This document shows, one piece after another, positions 49,931 through 64,000 of a DNA stretch of 64,000 bases. Source of the stretch: Syngnathus acus (Eukaryota; Chordata; Actinopteri; Syngnathiformes; Syngnathidae); the NCBI RefSeq assembly GCF_901709675.1, contig NC_051101.1, positions 8,268,501 through 8,332,500 on the forward strand. The letters are read 5' to 3'. The notes under the pieces are model-generated. The model had not been told where the DNA came from. It did no database searches and was given only the letters and a program-made list of their open reading frames with translations. Made by a program: the position numbers and the translations under genes. Each line of letters begins with the position of its first letter. Position 1 is the first letter of the stretch.

Positions 49931-51808
49931 CCACTGTTGGGATCATAGCAGTTATAATGTAAGAGGAGATGGGAGAGAGAAGGAGGGATGAAGAGAGAGA
50001 AGCAGGTGGCAGCTGTGTTTGGTGATTACAGTGCAAGGTGATCAAGGGTATGCTGGAGGGCCTGGATACACACAAGCACACATGTACGTATACAAACATC
50101 CAACCACACGGACTCACGCAGGCATGAACGCACACACACATCAAACAATCCAGAGAGTGTTGGCAGGCAGGATGTGGTGGAGCTGAGAGGGCCTCTTGTT
50201 TCTGAGGCTACTGCAGCAGGAGTAAGGAGTAAGGGTATTGTGACTCAAGGGGGTCAAAGAGGTCATGATATGTCCTGCAGAGACAGATAAATATTTTAAG
50301 TACAGTACATATATATTCTACTTAATTGTAGATGTATATACGTATACATATAGTCTATACTTAAAAAATGTATACAGATCCAGATGGTTTTAATTCATGC
50401 AAACCCTTGATGAAATAAAATTGAGTAATATCAACACACCGATGCTGTAGATGCAAATATCCCAAAACGGAATGATAATCTTTGGAATATGAAGTGGCGA
50501 GCTGATTGTTTGAGGATAGGCAACCTCCCTTGTTGTAAAGTTTGTGTAAGTTTACAACACGCATTTAAAAATCTAAATCGGATAATGTCAGTCTGGCTAT
50601 GCAATGATTGGCCTGATTATATGGGCAGGCAGATCCAGAGCGCATCACGCTATGAGATAGGATGCTGGATGAGAACAAAGGCAATGGCATTGAATTGACA
50701 AATTGAAGGCAGGATTTTGCAATAGGTGAACAAATGGAAGAGAGTAACTCATAAAAATATCAATTTTGCCAAGAGGAAGAATCCATTTTGCAAGATGATT
50801 TGCTTTCAAATCTTCAGGGACTTACCCTTGACAAGTAGTCATATTGTGTTGGAGTTTTAGCCCTTAAATGTATACATGAATTATTTACCGTCAAGCCCGA
50901 TTGTATAAGTGAAGGAAATTACTTGGGATGAGTATTTTCTCTCAGGCAGAAAGAATGTGATACAGCGGATACACCCCACATAATGTACCAGACCCAGTGT
51001 CCGCACAGGGTCCATGGCAAGAATTATTTATGCATTGGAAAACAGTGTGCTGGGGCAACAGAAAACGGCAGACGCATTATTTTAAACCTTTCATAACATG
51101 CATCAATATTTCAACAGAAATAAATAAAGGATGGTACGTTTGTTTGGAGGACAGCTGTAGCTTGCTCCACTTGGCTAACTTGGAAAACCATCCATCCCAG
51201 TCCACTCGTACACATGTAAGACCCCTCCATCTTATTTTGAACAAGCAGTTAAAAGTGAATGGCTTCAGAAACAGATGTGCTTTGTGCCTTCCATCTTTTA
51301 ATTTAATTTAAATACAGTGGTATCTCATGACATGTAAGTTAGTGCCATTTACTTTTTTTGTACTCTGCATGTTCAATGATGTTTATCTTATTAAGTTTAA
51401 ATATACCAGTGTACAATTCAGTCCTCATAACAAATCTCATCTGACTCTTACTTCCTTTCCTTTTCCCTCAGCTCTTAACACATACAAAACGTTATACCAT
51501 TTGGTTACAAAGTATTTTGCTTCGTCTAATGGGTTTAAAGAAAATTACAAAATACCCCCAAATCCTCGCTATGTAAGCATTAGTGAGTTAATTGTTAAAT
51601 TGATTCTAATGCTCTGGCTACTGTTTATCTGCGTAGCAAAATGATCATGTACTTTGATTTGTTCCCCTCCATTTCAATAAATCAATTGTCCAGGGAGTGT
51701 GAGAGAGCGTGAGATAGGCTTCTGTTGCAGGACAAGGCATAATGTCTTTTGTCTTTGAACAACCAGGATGTGGATTTAAAGCTCATTTAAACGGTCATGT
51801 TTGTGTTT

Positions 51809-51810
<2 letters not shown>

Positions 51811-51892
<82 letters not shown>
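51811..51892. repeat. (GT)n microsatellite
   Basis: Pure GT run of about 82 bp bounded by GTTTAC on the left and ACGTGTCTACC on the right. Confidence 0.98.
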
Positions 51893-57333
<5,441 letters not shown>

Positions 57334-58160
57334 GTAGCTCAGTTGTTCTCATTGCTTCTCTGACCCTTTTTAAGTAGAGAAAGACCATGTGAGACACTAA
57401 TTATTGGACACGGATGCTCTTGTGCTCCGTGTAAACATGCTCCACACGCACAGTGGCGACACAGCCTCGGTGACACTGACAAAAGACTTAAAGGTGCAAT
57501 GGAGATTTGCTTTCAACTCATCTGTCTGTGTCCCTAAAAGAAATAGCAGACCTATCAGCTCCTCATTTCGCCACTTAAAAAAAAAAAAAAAACCTTACAT
57601 GATCATGGTAGTAATCTGTAAACCCATTTTGAACACAAACTCCCTATGCTTAAAGGCTTTCTCGAAAGTATGATGTTTTCTCTTCATTTTATGTTCTCAT
57701 GCTGTATTATTATTCTGATTGTCCTTGGTGATGTTTTCAAAAATGAATTACCTAAATAGAAATGTATCCCGGAGTATATAGAGATGTATTTGTATAAATA
57801 CCCCTTTAAATAGCCAGTATTTGGTTTGAGATACATTCTTGCACAAATACCAAATTCATATGGAAACATACACAAATATAAATCAGTCAAATATGAAAGC
57901 TAATAAATAACCTTATATAACTAGATCTGTATATTTGGAACAATTCCACTACAGTACATTAGTGCAAAGTTATTCAAATAAATGAATAATAAAAATGGCC
58001 GAATTATGTTTTCACAAGCAAATAAGAAATAAGGATTAGCATGGTAATCAATCATTGTTTTTGTTTGGATTTGAAATCAAAATGATCACTTTGTAACAAC
58101 AGAACATTAATTTCTCTAAGTAGTATTTCCAACTTCTTAATAATCTTGAACACAGAATTT

Positions 58161-58230
<70 letters not shown>

Positions 58231-59274
58231 GAATTTATAGTAAAAACAAAAAAGAACAAACTGTAAATGAATTGCATTCATATGAGATAAATGTAATAGG
58301 TTGACAAAAAGTGTTTTCTTTCAAAAAATGTTATTGTCTTCAATGTGAGGACAAATACATTGGGCTTAGACAGCATGTCACACACGTCAAAGGCAATCTG
58401 CTGCAGAATCGGAGACATCTTCATTGAGTGAGTGACAAGACCCATCAATGTTGCATGAAAATAATTTGCCAGCTTTATTCAATCTACATACATCTAACCT
58501 CCACACCCTCCTTGCGCTAACTCTAAAACTCACTCAGATGAGACGCCATGTGATTGTTATCTCGCCGTGCCTTTGTATGAAAATCAAATTGGGAATTGCT
58601 TTTTTTTTTTTTCGTGATTCACTTCCATGCAAACAAAGAACTTGTTTTCTTATTTTCATGTAAATGTCTTTTTCATAAGAGAGGACAAGTGTAATCAATC
58701 TTCTTCAAGACAAGGTAGGGGGGCCTGCCAAGGGGGTATTATTGGTGCTTAGTAGCCCGGGGATCATAAAACAAGGAAATTGAAAGTGATATTTAATTGA
58801 CACTGCCATTTCCACTGCATGCCCAAATCTCGTCTCCCGTCGTTGCCTCTTCCCACACACTCCACCGTTTCACTCTCCACAGGTGAAGACAGAATGCAGC
58901 GTACATTCTTTGCAACCCTCCTCCTGAGAGCAGGCTGTCAATCTGAAAGCACAGCGCTGTGAAAAAAACAAGCAACGGATTATTTCTACTCTGAGAAAAA
59001 TATATTTCATAAATGTCACTCCATCTCTGGAGTGCTCTGTAGCGGTCAAGTGGAGCATTTTACCCACCTTAATACATAATCAAGCTTATAGTTATAATAA
59101 AACAAAAAATATTACCAGCAAGTAGTTCTCTATCGATTGGGCACATCTAGGAAGTTGATCTCTTTGTTTAAAAAACTTCATATTTATAACAGAACATAAT
59201 ACATAGATGCACAATATTCAAGACGTTTTGTTGCCGCCACTTTTGACAGTTAATGTTTCACAAATCAAACTGTA
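57334..59274. other. Intergenic DNA between the TG repeat and the 59-64 kb cluster
   Basis: AT-rich sequence with a poly-A run near 57577, the GTTA repeat at 58161 and a T-run near 58602. No gene or regulatory cluster recognised. Confidence 0.5.
58161..58230. repeat. (GTTA)n microsatellite, about 17 units
   Basis: Perfect GTTA tetranucleotide run of 70 bp in AT-rich unique sequence. Uninterrupted structure suggests recent expansion. Confidence 0.98.
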
Positions 59275-59470
59275 TTTCATTTAATTACTACGCTGACAGT
59301 CTCCGGTCTGGCAGTCCACAAAAAGGGAGAACAGAGTAGAATTACCATCTGAGATAATGTCCCTTAAATGGAAAGTGACACCGTCTAATTAGGATAAACT
59401 AATGAGATTAGAAGGCTTCGCCCGGGACTTGTCAAGAAATGGGCATTAGTTTGACGTTGTGACCATTTTT
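59275..59470. promoter_or_regulatory. Candidate conserved non-coding element
   Basis: Repeat-free sequence of balanced composition with several homeodomain-core sites: TTTAATTACT near 59278, GTCTAATTAGG near 59382 and ACTAATGAGATTAG near 59398. It stands out from the AT-rich, poorly organised DNA around it. The call rests only on texture, with no alignment. Confidence 0.3.
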
Positions 59471-60099
59471 AATGATATTATAGGATTTGTTTTTTTAACT
59501 CATTACATCCATTATATGAACCACTTGATCCTCACTGACTGTGCCTGTTAAACTTTTAAAAGTTTATGGCCATTGTCCACTGCACCTGTGCATGACCTTC
59601 GCTCTTATTTTAACCAGTCAATTTACTCATCAATACTGTATACTATTTATGCTGCTCATCTAAAAACAGATATACACATATTATGAAGTATTTTTATCAT
59701 TTAATTTTCATTATTTATATTTTTATTCCTTTCTAAGTCACTTAACTGGGCAGGAGTACGACACCCTGGTGCCCTCTATTGATGAGCCAAGATAATCCCA
59801 AACCCACACAAGAACGTTTGAGCTGAAGAATGGATACTTTGGCACTGTTTTTGTCTGTATGTGAAATTTGCAAAGAAAAAAGTTTTACTTTTTATCATTT
59901 CAATCTCAAGAATATCAAATACAGCAAATAATATATTTTTGGAGAATTTTTATATGGGCCCTTAGAGTAAGCAATTTATTTTGTCTGAGCAAGTCTTGTT
60001 TTTATATTTGATTTCTACATACTTTGATTATTGTCACATCCACTGTTGTTAATTCCAAAGCTGCAGCATGAGTGAATCTGTCTCAGTGACAAAAACTAT

Positions 60100-60425
60100 T
60101 TAAAGAGCTTGCCGTTGACCTACAGCGGCATTTGGCGGGCATTGGGGACAGGCAGCAATTGGTGTCAAAGAGAGGCCAAACAGGAATGATTTATAGCTCG
60201 GAAGATGTGACTAGCTGCTACTGCTGCCACAATTACCTTTACTGCTAAACCCACAAGCTGCATCCGCAGCCAGTGGTTCATGTGAACACCAACACACTGA
60301 CATTCCGTTCTCTCTTAACACATGCTATTTATGTTGAATCGTCGGCCCTCTGCTTTGCCTGCCTTGTCCACTTAAAAGGGCATTAATCAACTGCTACTTT
60401 ATAAATCAGGGGGTTCTCGCTGGCT
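60100..60425. promoter_or_regulatory. Candidate conserved non-coding element
   Basis: Repeat-free, relatively GC-balanced sequence containing GCCACAATTACC, CATTTGGCGGGC, GGTGTCAAAGAG and GGGCATTAATCAAC. No coding potential is seen on either strand. It is part of a cluster of similar stretches between 59 and 64 kb. Confidence 0.3.
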
Positions 60426-60985
60426 CAAAGTGATTATGAGGTCAAGGCTCTGCAGACGTACTTAACCAATTCCCAAACCCATTTGGACTGGATATATTTT
60501 GCTTCCTTGAGGCCAAGCGATTCATCATCATTCTCCCACTGAGGCATAATGGACCAGGCAGCAAGGGAGTACTGGATATTAAACAAAGAATAGGAACTCG
60601 GGGGGATATAACTCACACTCTATTAGCTGTCCATTCCTTGTACTTATCTCCAGGTCTCTCTTACCATTCTTGCAAAAAAGACAATGAATGATAATTTTAT
60701 GGAACCATAACATAGACCAGGCTCACTAAGGAATCACAATCACCAGTTGGAGCATTGTGTATCCTTGGTGCTGTGGATTGTGGTGCACTTAATACTTTTC
60801 CACATGCTCTAAGGGAATTGGAGGTGTACGTAGTGGCCCTGGATTTTCTGGGCATAGGTGTACTTAACCCTCCTGATGCCTGAAGCCATTTCTCTTTTTG
60901 ATGCCCTAGTGCTGATTCTTGCACACGTCACACGTTAGAGGGATGCCAAGTGAAAGTGCCATGCAAACAGTGCTGCACCTCTTCA

Positions 60986-61035
60986 GTTGGTGCCTTGCTC
61001 AAGAGCACCTCAACAGTAGCCAGGAGAAAAACTAG
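60986..61035. repeat. Fragment resembling a dispersed teleost repeat
   Basis: GGTGCCTTGCTCAAGAGCAC followed by CTCAACAGTAGCC matches a segment I recall from widely dispersed fish repeats (TTGCTCAAGGGCACCTC). The fragment is short and no ends are visible. Confidence 0.35.
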
Positions 61036-61679
61036 CATCTCCCCAACAACTACTTTTCATTTTACATTTATTGTCCTCATCAGGACTTCAGTTGTGACTC
61101 CTTAAATTGGAGCTACTGTCATTGCTCTATTAACGAGACAAACAGAAATGCAAGTAGCAAAGAAAGCAAAAGGGAGGAACAAAAACAAATGAAAAGGAAA
61201 GAATAATGCCGACAAAGTGAGATTTCACCAGAGTAGTCTAAGAGCTGCACAGACTTAAAGTGGAGAAGACAGTTTCCATTGCCCCCTCACCTAAGAATAA
61301 TTTGTTGAGGCTGAGTAAATTGTGATTTAAAAGATGCAATGATGTAATAACTTTTTGTACTTTAATAGTTGAAGCTCCTGATGAAATAGAAAAGCATAGA
61401 GAAAGAAACACAAGTAGTTACATGGAATTACTAGACACTTGTGCAGGTATGATAATTTAAATGTATGCACTTTCTAATTCTCAGGAAAACATGTATTTGA
61501 AAATTCTCGTAGGGAGGCAGTGTAAATCTGCACAGGAGCAGGCTACACAATTTTTTACATACAATCGTCTGCTAAGTTAAAGGTAGTTCAAATAATTTCA
61601 AACTGCTGTATAAATCCCCTTTGTTTTTAATCAAATATATATATTTCCAGTGAGAACAATCGAAGAATGATTTTATCCT

Positions 61680-61935
61680 TTATTGTCCTCGGGCTCACAT
61701 GTGGGCTTGCAACAAAGGCGTTTCATCTTTGACACATGTAATTTAATAAAAATAAAGGACCAGTCTCACTGTTATCAAAGCCTCATCACAAGCTCCAATA
61801 GAGCAGGGAACCATGAGCTTTGAGTGATTGCATTACTGTTTAATGTAAATTTGCATAGACGTGCACCACTTCAGACAAATGAGTGTAAAAATCCCTAAGC
61901 AGCTGAAGACAGTGCAAAACATCATTGATGAACTT
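61680..61935. promoter_or_regulatory. Candidate conserved non-coding element
   Basis: Repeat-free stretch with CATCTTTGACACATGTAATT (TCF-like core with an E-box), ACTGTTTAATGTAAATTTGC and GGGAACCATGAGCTTTGAG. It lies in the 59-64 kb cluster. Evidence is sequence texture only. Confidence 0.25.
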
Positions 61936-62234
61936 TAAAAATGCAATATATTCTAAAAACTATATATATTTTAATAGATGAATGCAATTAGTTGAAAAAT
62001 CACGTTAATATAAAATTATGAAGAAGCCATGTGAAAAGGTTACCTGAAGGAAACGCATACGCAAATTGGAAAGTCAATTACAATTCTTCACACCAAATTT
62101 ACAACAGAGGTCATGTAATATATCATGATGGTATGAACGGCATGAAACAATGCACGTTTATCATATTCAATAATATCGCTGTATAAAGTCTTCTGCTTTT
62201 CGAGGATGCTTAATAAACATCCAGAACACAGAAT

Positions 62235-62700
62235 GTCATAAATCAAACTGAAAGTTATTTGCATGTCAATGCAGCATAGTAGCTAAGCGTCAGTGACAAG
62301 GCTAAGTCAACAACTTTAATTTCTGCTATTTAGGATTGGACATGTTCTAAATTACAGCCCGTTCAAATCTTGTCATCTTTTGTTTTATCACATCCTTTTA
62401 TAATAACTATAAATAATCTCTCTCCGTCTCTCTTGCGCCCGCTCTTTGTCTATCTGTCTTGCTGCTGAAATGCTGATCATAAATTGTTGAAGTGCAATGA
62501 CTTGTCTCCTCCACTTTCACACAGTGGTCCTACTAGTACCGAGAACAGATTAAAAAGTGTGCCACACTTTCCAAGCAGTCTCAGCATACTATTAGCATAT
62601 ATATGAGATTTGAGACATTTTCTAATATTCTCCAGCAGGACTCATCTGTCATGGCCTGGCGATGAATTATAAAATGCTTGTTTGGATGTAAGGAACCTGA
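62235..62700. promoter_or_regulatory. Candidate conserved non-coding element
   Basis: Contains TTATTTGCATGTCAATGC (octamer-like), TTTAATTTCTGC, a CT-rich spacer at about 62419-62462 and a second unique block near 62590-62690 with TAGCATATATATGAG and GGCGATGAATTATAAAATG. No reading frame of note. Texture-based call. Confidence 0.25.
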
Positions 62701-63194
62701 AAAAAAATGCATGCTTTACTTCAATAACCTTTATTTTGGTTGTATTTAATATAAAGAGGGCGGGAGAAACAATATGCTGATACTTTAATTAAAAAAAATA
62801 CTTTTATGTACAGTGCAAAGTATATGTGAATGGGGGACAGAAAAGTGATGCTTCTGATCAATGGACATGAATATAAGGAAATGTGAGCTGCATACCGTCA
62901 ATGAAAGTATGAAATAAAACACAACTAAGAGAAGGTTGGGAATGTTTTTAGAATCAAATGTTTGTCAAAGGCATGCAATGCCGTAGAAAACATTCAACCC
63001 ACAACTATTCGAGGAACCAATAAGAGTCTTTTCCTCTGCATTACAAATGAATAATCTTAATCCTGAAGGAAACGTGTCTGTTGATATCAAGTTGAGGTCT
63101 AAGGATGTGTGAATTTAAAGTGAATTAATACCGATACAACAAGTTGTCAGACAAAAAAAAAGTTCAACTTTATTTAATTGTAGAGCAAATTAAC

Positions 63195-63730
63195 CAATAC
63201 CTCATGGGCTGTGGTGATGCTTTCTAATCTTGCAAATATCCCATGTGTTAATTAATATGGTGAAAAGTGCAGTGGCCTGTGTCCTAAATTAATTGCTTTC
63301 TATTAGATTGCCTTAATGTAGATGAGACTATGCTGTAGTATTAACATTGTTGTACATTTCCTTACATTCAATTTTCTTGAACATGATTGTTAATAGAAGC
63401 AAGTGTCTCTTTTCCATGATCTCTCGCTCTCTCGCTCTCTGTCCCCCGTCCTTCTTAAGATGGTTCCAAATGTGTGTCATGGTGCTTTTGGCTCAGTTAA
63501 TTAAAGCGAGCTAAAGTGCAGTGGCCTGTATCCTACTGCTATCAAATCCATAGCTTGGAGAGAAAACATTTACATGAACCTGCCATTAATGCCGACTTTC
63601 CAATTCCCGCTAAGTATGATCTTATACAATAATTGCTGTTATCTGCGTGGCAAAAAGTTGAGAAGTGCTCAGGAAGGGACTGGAAAATGGGAATGAATAA
63701 AAAAGTGCAACGGGTTGTGTCTTGGAAAAC
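63195..63730. promoter_or_regulatory. Candidate enhancer with a repeated composite motif
   Basis: GTTAATTAA followed 17 bp later (start to start) by AAAGTGCAGTGGCCTGTGTCC occurs at 63247-63286. The same arrangement, with one change in the second part, occurs at 63496-63535, exactly 249 bp further on. A weaker third match to the second part lies at 63702-63724. The surrounding sequence is unique, with a short CT-rich run (TCTCGCTCTC) between the units. This looks like paired binding sites in a regulatory element; irx2a or another Irx cluster gene would be the likely target. Confidence 0.4.
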
Positions 63731-64000
63731 AGAGTGGTTTAATAATACTGTAATATGAAAATAGCAAACAATCCCTCTCCTCTATACTTTTCAATTCTGT
63801 TTTCAATGTTATCACAAATGGTAATGGGATTTGGAATTGGGAACTTCTTGATAGCTGTCAGAAAGAAACAGAACACAGGCAGCAGGCCATGTACTCATTT
63901 CATGTTTTGGAAAACAACCAAGCTCAGCAGTCTGCGTCCTATCTTAGCTATTGAATCTATTGAATTGGATTGTTTTGCATTTTGATTGAAACGATGTCCA

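Larger units (their letters stand above)
46792..51810. other. Intergenic desert, 46.8-51.8 kb
   Basis: No gene. Contains the possible decayed CAGTG-type element at 47821 and the candidate element at 49795-49930. Reading frames of up to about 105 codons near 51.0-51.6 kb lack homology and codon structure. Confidence 0.5.

Overview
This window is vertebrate nuclear DNA, almost certainly from a teleost fish and probably a percomorph. The reasons are one spliced three-exon homeobox gene with vertebrate Iroquois protein sequence, very long CA/GT, TATC and GTTA microsatellites, AT-rich non-coding DNA, and dispersed repeats of types common in teleosts. These repeats are a tRNA-derived SINE ending in a GGATGGATGG tail and a short inverted-repeat element beginning ACCGTAATTTCCGGACTATAA. 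I cannot name the species.

The only protein-coding gene I can support is an Iroquois homeobox gene on the + strand, irx2 (irx2a in teleost naming). Its coding exons are 11421-11660, 12547-12952 and 13587-14452, giving a predicted protein of 503 residues. The N-terminus ([10 protein letters not shown]...), the TALE homeodomain, the acidic stretch after it and the C-terminal [13 protein letters not shown] block all match the Irx2 subgroup. The gene is compact (introns of 886 and 634 bp). It lies behind a CpG-rich region at about 10.2-11.4 kb that holds a GC box, an inverted CCAAT box and a 41-bp perfectly alternating purine/pyrimidine tract.

The 10 kb upstream and the roughly 49 kb downstream contain no convincing gene. 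That fits the known arrangement of vertebrate Irx clusters, where irx genes sit in gene deserts filled with long-range enhancers. Short open reading frames elsewhere are mostly chance or translated microsatellites. Layout by region: 1-10.2 kb, upstream non-coding DNA with a decayed SINE and two large CA repeats; 10.2-14.5 kb, promoter and irx2; 14.5-16.0 kb, probable 3' UTR with a 126-bp TATC repeat; 16-23 kb, a SINE-rich stretch with one insertion bounded by a 12-bp target duplication and a head-to-head SINE pair, one of which is mosaic; 23-58 kb, desert with three copies of the short inverted-repeat element, several microsatellites and scattered candidate conserved elements; 59-64 kb, a repeat-poor stretch rich in enhancer-like sequence, including a composite motif of about 40 bp that occurs twice with identical internal spacing.

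I found no CRISPR array, rRNA gene, convincing tRNA gene or undescribed multi-gene system. The most useful leads are the paired motif at 63.2-63.5 kb, the unusual C-terminus of the Irx2 protein (an added 14-alanine tract and a tail ending at KKGT), the alternating tract in the promoter, and the mosaic SINE. The conserved-element calls rest only on sequence texture and need cross-species alignment.
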